Shown one piece after another: positions 14,260 to 26,446 of a DNA stretch of 64,000 bases (positions are counted from its first letter, which is position 1; each line of letters starts with the position of its first letter). The notes under the pieces were generated by a model. The model did no database searches. It saw only the letters and a list, made by a program, of their open reading frames with translations, and was not told the DNA's origin. Source of the DNA: Pleurodeles waltl (lineage: Eukaryota; Chordata; Amphibia; Caudata; Salamandridae); NCBI RefSeq assembly GCF_031143425.1, contig NC_090443.1, positions 1,055,229,554-1,055,293,553 of the forward strand. The letters run 5' to 3'. The position numbers were made by a program, and so were the translations under genes.

Positions 14260-16008
14260 TGCACACCCCAGAGCAGGCACAAGTGTGACACAAGCACGTG
14301 TGTATCCTTCACAGCAGGCACCGGTGTCAAGAAGTGCACACCCCAGAGCAGGCACGAGTGTGACACAAGCATGTGCATCCTTCACAGCAGACACCAGTCA
14401 AGAAGTGCACACCCCAGAGCAGGCACGAGTGTGACACAAGCACGTGTATCCTTCACAGCAGGCACTGGTGTCAAGAAGTGCACACCCCAGAGCAGGCATG
14501 AGTGTGACACAAGCATGTGTATCCTTCACAGCAGGCACTGGTGTCAAGAAGTGCACACCCCAGAGCAGCCACGAGTGTGACACAAGCACATGTATCCTTC
14601 ACAGCAGGCAGTGGTGTCAAGAAGTGCACACCCCAGAGCAGGCACAAGTGTGACACAAGCACATGTGCATCCTTCACAGCAGGCACTGGTGTCAAGAAGG
14701 GCACACCCCAGAGCAGGCACGAGTGTGACACAAGCACATGTATCCTTCACAGCAGGCAGTGGTGTCAAGAAGTGCACACCCCCGAGCAGGCATGAGTGTG
14801 ACACAAGCATGTGCATCCTTCACAGCAGACACCCGTCAAGAAGTGCACACCCAAGAGCAGGCACGAGTGTGACACAAGCACGTGTATCCTTCACAGCAGG
14901 CACTGGTGTCAAGAAGGGCACACCCCAGAGCAGGCACGAGTGTGACACAAGCACGTGTATCCTTCACAGCAGACACCAGTAAAGAAGTGCACACCCCAGA
15001 GCAGGCACGAGTGTGACACAAGCACGTGCATCCTTCACAGCAGGCACTGGTGTCAAGAAGTGCACACCCCAGAGCAGGCGCGAGTGTGACACAAGCACGT
15101 GTATCCTTCACAGCAGACACCAGTCAAGAAGTGCACACCCCAGAGCAGGCACGAGTGTGACACAAGCACGTGCATCCTTCACAGCAGGCACTGGTGTCAA
15201 GAAGTGCACACCCCGAGCAGGTACGAGTGTGACACAAGCACGTGTATCCTTCACAGCAGGCACCGGTGTCAACAAGTGCACACCCCAGAGCAGGCACGAG
15301 TGTGACACAAGCACGTGTATCCTTCACAGCAGACACCAGTCAAGAAGTGCACACCCCAGAGCAGGCACGAGTGTGACACAAGCACGTGCATCCTTCACAG
15401 CAGGCACTGGTGTCAAGAAGTGCACACCACAGACCAGGCACGAGTGTGACACAAGCACATGTGCATCCTTCACAGCAGACACCAGTCAAGAAGTGCTCAC
15501 CCCAGAGCAGGCACGAGTGTGACACAAGCACATGTGCATCCTTCACAGCAGGCACCGGTGTCAAGAAGTGCACACCCCAGAGCAGGCACGAGTGTGACAC
15601 AAGCACGTGTGCATCCTTCACAGCAGGCACTGGTGTCAAGAAGTGCACACCCCAGAGCAGGCGCGAGTGTGACACAAGCACGTGTATCCTTCACAGCAGA
15701 CACCAGTCAAGAAGTGCACACCCCAGAGCAGACACGAGTGTGATACAAGCATGTGCATCCTTCACAGCAGGCAGTGGTGTCAAGAAGTGCACACCCCAGA
15801 GCAGGCACGAGTGTGACACAAGCACGTGTATCCTTCACAGCAGGCACCGGTGTTAAGAAGTGCACACCCCAGGGCAGGCACGAGTGTGACACAAGCACGT
15901 GTATCCTTCACAGCAGGCACCGGTGTCAAGAAGTGCACACCCCAGAGCAGGCACGAGTGTGACACAAGCACGTGTGCATCCTTCACAGCAGGCACTGGTG
16001 TCAAGAAG
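14260..16008. repeat. 1,749-bp tandem unit, copy 1
   Basis: The order of variants here is repeated at +1,749 bp (about 24 monomers). Shared rare markers are GACACCCGTCAAG (near 14,827 and 16,576), CACCCAAGAGC (near 14,849 and 16,598), the AGTAAAGAAG monomer (near 14,980 and 16,728) and GTGATACAAGCATG (near 15,741 and 17,490). One difference is ACCACAGACCAGG near 15,428, where copy 2 has ACCACAGAGCAGG. Confidence 0.85.
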
Positions 16009-17757
16009 TGCACACCCCAGAGCAGGCACGAGTGTGACACAAGCACGTGTGTATCCTTCACAGCAGGCACCGGTGTCAAGAAGTGCACACCCCAGAGCAG
16101 GCACGAGTGTGACACAAGCATGTGCATCCTTCACAGCAGACACCAGTCAAGAAGTGCACACCCCAGAGCAGGCACGAGTGTGACACAAGCACGTGTATCC
16201 TTCACAGCAGGCACTGGTGTCAAGAAGTGCACACCCCAGAGCAGGCATGAGTGTGACACAAGCATGTGTATCCTTCACAGCAGGCACTGGTGTCAAGAAG
16301 TGCACACCCCAGAGCAGCCACGAGTGTGACACAAGCACATGTATCCTTCACAGCAGGCAGTGGTGTCAAGAAGTGCACACCCCAGAGCAGGCACAAGTGT
16401 GACACAAGCACATGTGCATCCTTCACAGCAGGCACTGGTGTCAAGAAGGGCACACCCCAGAGCAGGCACGAGTGTGACACAAGCACATGTATCCTTCACA
16501 GCAGGCAGTGGTGTCAAGAAGTGCACACCCCCGAGGAGGCATGAGTGTGACACAAGCATGTGCATCCTTCACAGCAGACACCCGTCAAGAAGTGCACACC
16601 CAAGAGCAGGCACGAGTGTGACACAAGCACGTGTATCCTTCACAGCAGGCACTGGTGTCAAGAAGGGCACACCCCAGAGCAGGCACGAGTGTGACACAAG
16701 CACGTGTATCCTTCACAGCAGACACCAGTAAAGAAGTGCACACCCCAGAGCAGGCACGAGTGTGACACAAGCACGTGCATCCTTCACAGCAGGCACTGGT
16801 GTCAAGAAGTGCACACCCCAGAGCAGGCGCGAGTGTGACACAAGCACGTGTATCCTTCACAGCAGACACCAGTCAAGAAGTGCACACCCCAGAGCAGGCA
16901 CGAGTGTGACACAAGCACGTGCATCCTTCACAGCAGGCACTGGTGTCAAGAAGTGCACACCCCGAGCAGGCACGAGTGTGACACAAGCACGTGTATCCTT
17001 CACAGCAGGCACCGGTGTCAACAAGTGCACACCCCAGAGCAGGCACGAGTGTGACACAAGCACGTGTATCCTTCACAGCAGACACCAGTCAAGAAGTGCA
17101 CACCCCAGAGCAGGCACGAGTGTGACACAAGCACGTGCATCCTTCACAGCAGGCACTGGTGTCAAGAAGTGCACACCACAGAGCAGGCACGAGTGTGACA
17201 CAAGCACATGTGCATCCTTCACAGCAGACACCAGTCAAGAAGTGCTCACCCCAGAGCAGGCACGAGTGTGACACAAGCACATGTGCATCCTTCATAGCAG
17301 GCACCGGTGTCAAGAAGTGCACACCCCAGAGCAGGCACGAGTGTGACACAAGCACGTGTGCATCCTTCACAGCAGGCACTGGTGTCAAGAAGTGCACACC
17401 CCAGAGCAGGCGCGAGTGTGACACAAGCACGTGTATCCTTCACAGCAGACACCAGTCAAGAAGTGCACACCCCAGAGCAGACACGAGTGTGATACAAGCA
17501 TGTGCATCCTTCACAGCAGGCAGTGGTGTCAAGAAGTGCACACCCCAGAGCAGGCACGAGTGTGACACAAGCACGTGTATCCTTCACAGCAGGCACCGGT
17601 GTTAAGAAGTGCACACCCCAGGGCAGGCACGAGTGTGACACAAGCACGTGTATCCTTCACAGCAGGCACCGGTGTCAAGAAGTGCACACCCCAGAGCAGG
17701 CACGAGTGTGACACAAGCACGTGTGCATCCTTCACAGCAGGCACTGGTGTCAAGAAG
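16009..17757. repeat. 1,749-bp tandem unit, copy 2
   Basis: This is the second copy of the 1,749-bp unit. It differs by scattered single bases, for example CCCCCGAGGAGGC near 16,531 and TTCATAGCAGG near 17,292. Its left part is the start of the region repeated at +20,999 bp in 37,010-41,715. Together with flanking sequence the two copies lie inside a larger 3,936-bp register (2,187 + 1,749) that links 13,520-14,816 to 17,456-18,752. Confidence 0.85.
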
Positions 17758-20671
17758 GGCACACCCCAGAGCAGGCGTGAGTGTGACACAAGCATGTGTA
17801 TCCTTCCCAGCAGGCACTGGTGTCAAGAAGGGCACACCACAGAGCAGGCACGAGTGTGACACAAGCACATGTACATCCTTCCCAGCAGGCACTGGTGTCA
17901 AGAAGTGCACACCCCAGAACAGGCATGAGTGTGACACAAGCACGTGTATCCTTCACAGCAGACACCAGTCAAGAAGTGCACACCCCAGAGCAGGCATGAG
18001 TGTGACACAAGCACGTGCATCCTTCACAGCAGGCACTGGTGTCAAGAAGTGCACACCCCAGAGCAGGCACGAGTGTGACACAAGCACATGTATCCTTCAC
18101 AGCAGGCAGTGGTGTCAAGAAGTGCACACCCCAGAGCAGGCATGAGTGTGACACAAGCACATGTGCATCCTTCACAGCAGACACCAGTCAAGAAGTGCAC
18201 ACCCCAGAGCAGGCACGAGTGTGACACAAGCACGTGTGTATCCTTCACAGCAGGCACCGGTGTCAAGAAGTGCACACCCCAGAGCAGGCACGAGTGTGAC
18301 ACAAGCATGTGCATCCTTCACAGCAGACACCAGTCAAGAAGTGCACACCCCAGAGCAGGCACGAGTGTGACACAAGCACGTGTATCCTTCACAGCAGGCA
18401 CTGGTGTCAAGAAGTGCACACCCCAGAGCAGGCATGAGTGTGACACAAGCATGTGTATCCTTCACAGCAGGCACTGGTGTCAAGAAGTGCACACCCCAGA
18501 GCAGCCACGAGTGTGACACAAGCACATGTATCCTTCACAGCAGGCAGTGGTGTCAAGAAGTGCACACCCCAGAGCAGGCACAAGTGTGACACAAGCACAT
18601 GTGCATCCTTCACAGCAGGCACTGGTGTCAAGAAGGGCACACCCCAGAGCAGGCACGAGTGTGACACAAGCACATGTATCCTTCACAGCAGGCAGTGGTG
18701 TCAAGAAGTGCACACCCCCGAGCAGGCATGAGTGTGACACAAGCATGTGCATCCTTCACAGCAGACACCAGTCAAGAAGTGCACACCCAAGAGCAGGCAC
18801 AAGTGTGACACAAGCACGTGTATCCTTCACAGCAGGCACTGGTGTCAAGAAGGGCACACCCCAGAGCAGGCACAAGTGTGACACAAGCACGTGTATCCTT
18901 CACAGCAGGCACTGTGTCAAGAAGTGCACACCCCAGAGCAGGCACGAGTGTGACACAAGCACGTGTATCCTTCACAGCAGGCACTGGTGTCAAGAAGTGC
19001 ACACCCCAGAGTAGGCACGAGTGTGACACAAGCACATGTGCATCTTTCACAGCAGGCAGTGGTGTCAAGAAGTGCACACCCCAGAGCAGGCACAAGTGTG
19101 ACACAAGCATGTGTATCCTTCACAGCAGGCACTGGTGTCAAGAAGTGCACACCCCAGAGCAGGCACGAGTGTGACACAAGCACATGTGCATCTTTCACAG
19201 CAGGCAGTGGTGTCAAGAAGTGCACACCCCAGAGCAGGCACGAGTGTGACACAAGCACGTGTATCCTTCACAGCAGGCACTGGTGTCAAGAAGTGCACAC
19301 CCCAGAGCAGGCACGAGTGTGACACAAGCACGTGCATCCTTCACAGTAGGCACTGGTGTCAAGAAGTGCACACCCCAGAGCAGGCACGAGTGTGACACAA
19401 GCATGTGTATCCTTCACAGCAGACACCAGTCAAGAAGTGCACACCCCAGAGCAGGCATGAGTGTGACACAAGCACGTGCATCCTTCACAGCAGGCACTGG
19501 TGTCAAGAAGTGCACACCCCAGAGCAGGCACGAGTGTGACACAAGCACATGTATCCTTCACAGCAGGCAGTGGTGTCAAGAAGTGCACACCCCAGAGCAG
19601 GCACGAGTGTGACACAAGCACGTGTATCCTTCACAGCAGGCACTGGTGTTAAGAAGTGCACACCCCAGAGCAGGCACGAGTGTGACTCAAGCATGTGCAT
19701 CCTTCACAGCAGGCACCGGTGTCAACAAGTGCACACCCCAGAGCAGGCAAGAGTGTGACACAAGCACATGTATCCTTCACAGCAGGCACCGGTGTTAAGA
19801 AGTGCACACCCCAGAGCAGGCACGAGTGTGACACAAGCACATGTATCCTTCACAGCAGGCACTGCTGTCAACAAGTGCACACCCCAGAGCAGACACGAGT
19901 GTGACACAAGCACGTGTATCCTTCACAGCAGGCACTGGTGTCAAGAAGTGCACAACCCAGAGCAGGCATGAGTGTGACACAAGCACGTGTATCCTTCACA
20001 GCAGGCACTGGTGTCAAGAAGTGCACACCCCAGAGCAGGCACAAGTGTGACACAAGCACGTGTGCATCCTTCACAGCAGGCACCGGTGTCAAGAAGTGCA
20101 CACCCCAGAGCAGGCATGAGTGTGACACAAGCACATGTATCCTTCACAGCAGGCACCGGTGTCAAGAAGTGCACACCCCAGAGCAGGCACGAGTGTGACA
20201 CAAGCACGTGTGCATCCTTCACAGCAGGCACTGGTGTCAAGAAGTGCACACCCCAGAGCAGGCACGAGTGTGACACAAGCACGTGTGCATCCTTCACAAT
20301 AGGCACTGGTGTCAAGAAGTGCACACCCCAGAGCAGGCACGAGTGTGACACAAGCACGTGTATCCTTCACAGCAGGCACTGGTGTCAAGAAGTGCACACC
20401 CCAGAGCAGGCGTGAGTGTGACACAAGCACGTGTATCCTTCACAGCAGGCACCGGTGTCAAGAAGTGCACACCCCAGAGCAGGCGTGAGTGTGACACAAG
20501 CACATGTACATCCTTCCCAGCAGGCACTGGTGTCAAGAAGTGCACACCCCAGAGCAGGCACGAGTGTGACACAAGCACGTGTATCCTTCACAGCAGGCAC
20601 TGCTGTCAACAAGTGCACACCCCAGAGCAGGCACGAGTGTGACACAAGCACATGTGCATCCTTCACAGCAG
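17758..20671. repeat. Mosaic block leading out of the 71-bp-rich zone
   Basis: To about 18,750 this continues the 3,936-bp register with 14 kb. After that the monomer mix changes. The 71-bp GACACCAGTC variant, frequent up to here, is last seen near 19,425 and then is absent until 29.5 kb. New markers are CATCTTTCACAGC (near 19,042 and 19,190), ACTGCTGTCAACAAG (near 19,861), CACAACCCAGAGC (near 19,950) and TTCACAATAGGC (near 20,294). The whole block recurs at +20,999 bp. Confidence 0.75.
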
Positions 20672-21113
20672 GCACTGGTGTCAAGAAGTGCACACCCCAG
20701 AGCAGGCACGAGTGTGACACAAGCACGTGTATCCTTCACAGCAGGCACTGCTGTCAACAAGTGCACACCCCAGAGCAGGCACGAGTGTGACACAAGCACA
20801 TGTGCATCCTTCACAGCAGGCACCGGTGTCAAGAAGTGCACACCCCAGAGCAGGCACGAGTGTGACACAAGCACGTGTATCCTTCACAACAGGCACCGGT
20901 GTCAAGAAGTGCACACCCCAGAGCAGGCACGAGTGTGACACAAGCACGTGTATCCTTCACAGCAGGCACTGGTGTCAAGAAGTGCACACCCCAGAGCAGG
21001 CGTGAGTGTGACACAAGCACGTGTATTCTTCACAGCAGGCACCGGTGTCAAGAAGTGCACACCCCAGAGCAGGCGTGAGTGTGACACAAGCACATGTACA
21101 TCCTTCACAGCAG
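20672..21113. repeat. 442-bp nested duplication, copy 1
   Basis: 20,672-21,150 matches 21,114-21,592 at +442 bp. Shared markers are ACTGCTGTCAACAAG (near 20,748 and 21,190), TTCACAACAGGC (near 20,884 and 21,326) and GTGTATTCTTCAC (near 21,023 and 21,465). The related block at 41.7-42.1 kb has only one copy of this 442-bp unit, so the duplication happened after the two large blocks separated, or was lost from one of them. Confidence 0.85.
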
Positions 21114-21592
21114 GCAGTGGTGTCAAGAAGTGCACACCCCAGAGCAGGCACGAGTGTGACACAAGCACGTGTATCCTTCACAGCAGGCACTGCTGTCAAC
21201 AAGTGCACACCCCAGAGCAGGCACGAGTGTGACACAAGCACATGTGCATCCTTCACAGCAGGCACCGGTGTCAAGAAGTGCACACCCCAGAGCAGGCACG
21301 AGTGTGACACAAGCACGTGTATCCTTCACAACAGGCACCGGTGTCAAGAAGTGCACACCCCAGAGCAGGCACGAGTGTGACACAAGCACGTGTATCCTTC
21401 ACAGCAGGCACTGGTGTCAAGAAGTGCACACCCCAGAGCAGGCGTGAGTGTGACACAAGCACGTGTATTCTTCACAGCAGGCACCGGTGTCAAGAAGTGC
21501 ACACCCCAGAGCAGGCGTGAGTGTGACACAAGCACATGTACATCCTTCACAGCAGGCAGTGGTGTCAAGAAGTGCACACCCCAGAGCAGGCA
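21114..21592. repeat. 442-bp nested duplication, copy 2
   Basis: This is the second copy of the 442-bp unit, with a short tail. It ends where GAGCAGGCATGAG (near 21,591) replaces GAGCAGGCACGAG. The offset to the second half of the window drops from 20,999 to 20,557 bp across this duplication, exactly the 442 bp gained here. Confidence 0.85.
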
Positions 21593-22649
21593 TGAGTGTG
21601 ACACAAGCACGTGTATCCTTCACAGCAGGCACCGGTGTCAAGAAGTGCACACCCCAGAGCAGGCATGAGTGTGACACAAGCACGTGTATCCTTCACAGCA
21701 GGCACAAGTGTCAAGAAGTGCACACCCCAGAGCAGGCACGAGTGTGACACAAGCACGTGTGCATCCTTCACAGCAGGCACTGGTGTCAAGAAGTGCACAC
21801 CCCAGAGCAGGCACAAGTGTGACACAAGCACGTGTATCCTTCACAGCAGGCACTGGTGTCAAGAAGTGCACACCCCAGAGCAGGCACGAGTGTGACACAA
21901 GCACGTGCATCCTTCACAGCAGGCACTGGTGTCAAGAAGTGCACACCCCAGGGCAGGCATGAGTGTGACACAAGCACGTGCATCCTTCACAGTAGGCAGT
22001 GGTGTCAAGAAGTGCACACCCCAGAGCAGGCATGAATGTGACACAAGCACGTGCATCCTTCACAGCAGGCACCGGTGTCAAGAAGTGCACACCCCAGAGC
22101 AGGCACGAGTGTGACACAAGCACGTGTATCCTTCACAGCAGGCACCGGTGTTAAGAAGTGCACACCCCAGGGCAGGCACGAGTGTGACACAAGCATGTGT
22201 ATCCTTCACAGCAGGCACCAGTGTCAAGAAGTGCACACCCCAGAGCAGGCGTGAGTGTGACACAAGCACATGTACATCCTTCCCAGCAGGCACTGGTGTC
22301 AAGAAGTGCACACCCCAGAGCAGGCACGAGTGTGACACAAGCACGTGTATCCTTCACAGTAGGCACTGGTGTCAAGAAGTGCACACCCCAGAGCAGGCAT
22401 GAGTGTGACACAAGCACGTGCATCCTTCACAGCAGGCACTGGTGTCAAGAAGTGCACACCCCAGAGCAGGCATGAGTGTGACACAAGCACATGTGCATCC
22501 TTCACAGCAGGCACCGGTGTCAAGAAGTGCACACCCCAGAGAAGGCATGAGTGTGACACAAGCACGTGTATCCTTCACAGCAGGCACTGGTGTCAAGAAG
22601 TGCACACCCCAGAGCAGGCACAAGTGTGACACAAGCACGTGTATCCTTC
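21593..22649. repeat. Monomer tract between nested duplications
   Basis: About 14 ordinary monomers. They recur near 42,150-43,130 and again near 48,350-49,130 and 57,935-58,715. Markers are GGCACAAGTGTCAAG (near 21,703), TTCACAGTAGGCAGTGG (near 21,988) and GGCACCAGTGTCAAG (near 22,214). One monomer near 21,965-22,035 is missing from the 42-kb copy, which moves the offset from 20,557 to 20,484 bp. Confidence 0.75.
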
Positions 22650-22715
22650 ACAACAGGCACCGGAGTCAAGAAGTGCACACCCCAGAGCAGGCGTGAATGT
22701 GACACAAGCACGTGT

Positions 22716-22812
22716 ATCCTTCACAGCAGGCACCGGTGTCAAGAAGTGCAGAGGCACTGGTGTCAAGAAGTGCACATTCCAGAGCAGGCGTGAGTGTGAC
22801 AAAAGCACGTGT
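22716..22812. repeat. 97-bp monomer with internal 24-bp duplication
   Basis: The distance to the next ATCC word is 97 bp instead of 73. A 24-bp piece beginning GGCACCGGTGTCAAG (22,729-22,752) is repeated with one C-to-T change and an altered end at 22,753-22,776. This looks like a slippage event inside one monomer that was then spread by the larger duplications. Confidence 0.9.
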
Positions 22813-22960
22813 ATCCTTCACAGCAGGCACTGGTGTCAAGAAGTGCACACCCCAGAGCAGGCACGAGTGTGACACAAGCACATGTGCATCCTTCACAGCA
22901 GGCACTGGTGTCAAGAAGTGCACACCCCAGAGCAGGCACGAGTGTGACACAAGCACGTGT

Positions 22961-23649
22961 ATCCTTCAAAGTGCACACCCCAGGGCAGGCAAGAGTGTGA
23001 CACAAGCACGTGTATCCTTCACAACAGGCACTGGTGTCAAGAAGTGCACACCCCAGAGCAGGCGCGAGTGTGACACAAGCACGTGTATCCTTCACAGCAG
23101 GCACCGGTGTCAAGAAGGGCACACCCCAGGGCAGGCGCAAGTGTGACACAAGCACGTGCATCCTTCACAGCAGGCACCGGTGTCAAGAACGGCACACCCC
23201 AGGGCAGGCGCGAGTGTGACACAAGCACGTGCATCCATCACAGCAGGCACCGGTGTCAAGAAGGGCACACCCCAGGGCAGGCGCGAGTGTGACACAAGCA
23301 CGTGCATCCTTCACAGCAGGCATCGGTGTCAAGAAGTGCACACCCCAGGGCAGGCGCGAGTGTGACACAAGCACGTGCATCCTTCACAGCAGGCACCGGT
23401 GTCAAGAAGTGCACACCCCAGGGCAGGCGCGAGTGTGACACAAGCACGTGCATCCTTCACAGCAGGCACCGGTGTCAAGAAGTGCACACCCCAGGGCAGG
23501 CGCGAGTGTGACACAAGCACGTGCATCCTTCACAGCAGGCACCGGTGTCAAGAAGTGCACACCCCAGAGCAGGCGCGAGTGTGACACAAGCACATGTGCG
23601 CCCTCTGCAGCGGACAGAGATGTAAATGAGGTGCTCATCCCAGAGGAGG
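22961..23649. repeat. Type I landmark: 53-bp monomer, eight 73-bp monomers, diverged marker
   Basis: It starts with a 53-bp monomer (22,961-23,013) missing 20 bp, so that ATCCTTCA joins AAGTGCACAC directly. Exactly eight 73-bp monomers follow (23,014-23,597), most with GGCACCGG, CCAGGGCAGG, GCGCGAG and CACGTGC, the most CpG-rich and uniform tract in the window. The 52-bp marker (23,598-23,649) begins GCGCCCTCTGCAGCGGAC and contains GATGTAAATGAGG and CTCATCCCAGAGGAGG. It aligns to a normal monomer with many substitutions and one inserted base, so it is an old, diverged monomer. Confidence 0.92.
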
Positions 23650-25512
23650 CACGAGTGTGACACAAGCACGTGTATCCTTCACAGCAGGCTCAAGTGTCAA
23701 GAAGTGCACACCCCAGAGCAGGCATGAGTGTGACACAAGCACGTGTATCCTTCACAGCAGGCACAAGTGTCAAGAAGTGCACACCCCAGAGCAGGCACGA
23801 GTGTGACACAAGCACGTGTATCCTTCACAGCAGGCACCGGTGTTAAGAAGTGCACACCCCAGGGCAGGCACGAGTGTGACACAAGCACGTGTATCCTTCA
23901 CAGCAGGCACCGGTGTCAATAAGTGCACACCCCAGAGCAGGCGTGAGTGTGACACAAGCACGTGTATCCTTCACAGTAGGCACCGGTGTCAAGAAGTGCA
24001 CACCCCAGAGCAGGCGTGAGTGTGACACAAGCACATGTACATCCTTCCCAGCAGGCACCGGTGTCAAGAAGTGCACACCCCAGAGCAGGCACGAGTGTGA
24101 CACAAGCACGTGTATCCTTCACAGCAGGCACTGCTGTCAACAAGTGCACACCCCAGAGCAGGCACGAGTGTGACACAAGCATGTGTGCATCCTTCACAGC
24201 AGGCACTGGTGTCAAGAAGTGCACACCCCAGAGCAGGCATGAGTGTGACACAAGCACGTGCATCCTTCACAGCAGGCAGTGGTGTCAAGAAGTGCACACC
24301 CCAGAGCAGGCACGAGTGTGACACAAGCACGTGTATCCTTCACAGCAGGCACTGGTGTCAAGAAGTGCACACCCCAGAGCAGGCGTGAGTGTGACACAAG
24401 CACGTGTATCCTTCACAGCAGGCACCGGTGTCAAGAAGTGCACACCCCAGAGCAGGCGTGAGTGTGACACAAGCACATGTACATCCTTCCCAGCAGGCAC
24501 TGGTGTCAAGAAGTGCACACCCCAGAGCAGGCACGAGTGTGACAAAAGCACGTGTATCCTTCACAGTAGGCACTGGTGTCAAGAAGTACACACCCCAGAG
24601 AAGGCACGAGTGTGACACAAGCACGTGTATCCTTCACAGCAGGCACTGGTGTCAAGAAGTGCACACCCCAGAGCAGGCACGAGTGTGACACAAGCACGTG
24701 CATCCTTCACAGCAGGCACTGGTGTCAAGAAGTGCACTCCCCAGGGCAGGCACGAGTGTGACACAAGCACATGCATCCTTCACAGCAGGCAGTGGTGTCA
24801 AGAAGTGCACACCCCAGGGCAGGCACGAATGTGACAAAGGCACGTGCATCCTTCACAGCAGGCAGTGGTGTCAAGAAGTGCACACCCCAGAGCAGGCATG
24901 AATGTGACACAAGCACGTGCATCCTTCACAGCAGGCACCGGTGTCAAGAAGTGCACACCCCAGAGCAGGCACGAGTGTGACACAAGCACGTGTATCCTTC
25001 ACAGCAGGCACCGGTGTTAAGAAGTGCACACCCCAGGGCAGGCGTGAGTGTGACACAAGCACATGTACATCCTTCCCAGCAGGCACTGGTGTCAAGAAGT
25101 GCACACCCCAGAGCAGGCACGAGTGTGACACAAGCACGTGTATCCTTCACAGCAGGCACCGGTGTCAAGAAGTGCACACCCCAGAGCAGGCGTGAGTGTG
25201 ACACAAGCACATGTACATCCTTCCCAGCAGGCACTGGTGTCAAGAAGTGCACACCCCAGAGCAGGCATGAGTGTGACACAAGCACATGTGCATCCTTCAC
25301 AGTAGGCACTGGTGTCAAGAAGTGCACACCCCAGAGCAGGCGTGAGTGTGACACAAGCACGTGCATCCTTCACAGCAGGCACTGGTGTCAAGAAGTGCAC
25401 ACCCCAGAGCAGGCATGAGTGTGACACAAGCACATGTGCATCCTTCACAGCAGGCACCGGTGTCAAGAAGTGCACACCCCAGAGCAGGCGTGAATGTGAC
25501 ACAAGCACGTGT

Positions 25513-25609
25513 ATCCTTCACAGCAGGCACCGGTGTCAAGAAGTGCAGAGGCACTGGTGTCAAGAAGTGCACACTCCAGAGCAGGCGTGAGTGTGACAAA
25601 AGCACGTGT
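25513..25609. repeat. 97-bp monomer with internal 24-bp duplication
   Basis: Copy at +2,797 bp of the 22,716 monomer; the two 24-bp pieces are at 25,526-25,549 and 25,550-25,573. Confidence 0.9.
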
Positions 25610-25757
25610 ATCCTTCACAGCAGGCACTGGTGTCAAGAAGTGCACACCCCAGAGCAGGCACGAGTGTGACACAAGCACATGTGCATCCTTCACAGCAGGC
25701 ACTGGTGTCAAGAAGTGCACACCCCAGAGCAGGCACGAGTGTGACACAAGCACGTGT

Positions 25758-26446
25758 ATCCTTCAAAGTGCACACCCCAGGGCAGGCAAGAGTGTGACAC
25801 AAGCACGTGTATCCTTCACAACAGGCACTGGTGTCAAGAAGTGCACACCCCAGAGCAGGCGCGAGTGTGACACAAGCACGTGTATCCTTCACAGCAGGCA
25901 CCGGTGTCAAGAAGGGCACACCCCAGGGCAGGCGCAAGTGTGACACAAGCACGTGCATCCTTCACAGCAGGCACCGGTGTCAAGAACGGCACACCCCAGG
26001 GCAGGCGCGAGTGTGACACAAGCACGTGCATCCATCACAGCAGGCACCGGTGTCAAGAAGGGCACACCCCAGGGCAGGCGCGAGTGTGACACAAGCACGT
26101 GCATCCTTCACAGCAGGCACCGGTGTCAAGAAGTGCACACCCCAGGGCAGGCGCGAGTGTGACACAAGCACGTGCATCCTTCACAGCAGGCACCGGTGTC
26201 AAGAAGTGCACACCCCAGGGCAGGCGCGAGTGTGACACAAGCACGTGCATCCTTCACAGCAGGCACCGGTGTCAAGAAGTGCACACCCCAGGGCAGGCGC
26301 GAGTGTGACACAAGCACGTGCATCCTTCACAGCAGGCACCGGTGTCAAGAAGTGCACACCCCAGAGCAGGCGCGAGTGTGACACAAGCACATGTGCGCCC
26401 TCTGCAGCGGACAGAGATGTAAATGAGGTGCTCATCCCAGAGGAGG
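25758..26446. repeat. Type I landmark
   Basis: Copy at +2,797 bp with the same 637-bp spacing from the 53-bp monomer (25,758) to the marker (26,395-26,446). The CpG-rich tract is nearly identical, with GGCACCGG at the one monomer that has GGCATCGG in the first copy. Confidence 0.92.

Larger units (their letters stand above)
22650..25446. repeat. 2,797-bp tandem unit, copy 1
   Basis: This block is repeated at +2,797 bp. It holds a 97-bp monomer (22,716-22,812), a type I landmark (22,961-23,649) and the TCAATAAGTGC monomer near 23,916. Differences from copy 2 are few: TGCACATTCC near 22,776 against TGCACACTCC, GGCATCGGTG near 23,323 against GGCACCGGTG, and CACGTGTATCC near 24,110 against CACTTGTATCC near 26,907. 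Edges are approximate. Confidence 0.88.

Noticed and set aside
23598..23649. Diverged marker as an inserted transposon or gene fragment
   Set aside because: It aligns end to end with a normal monomer with a one-base insertion, and has no target-site duplication or terminal repeats, so a diverged monomer is the simpler reading.
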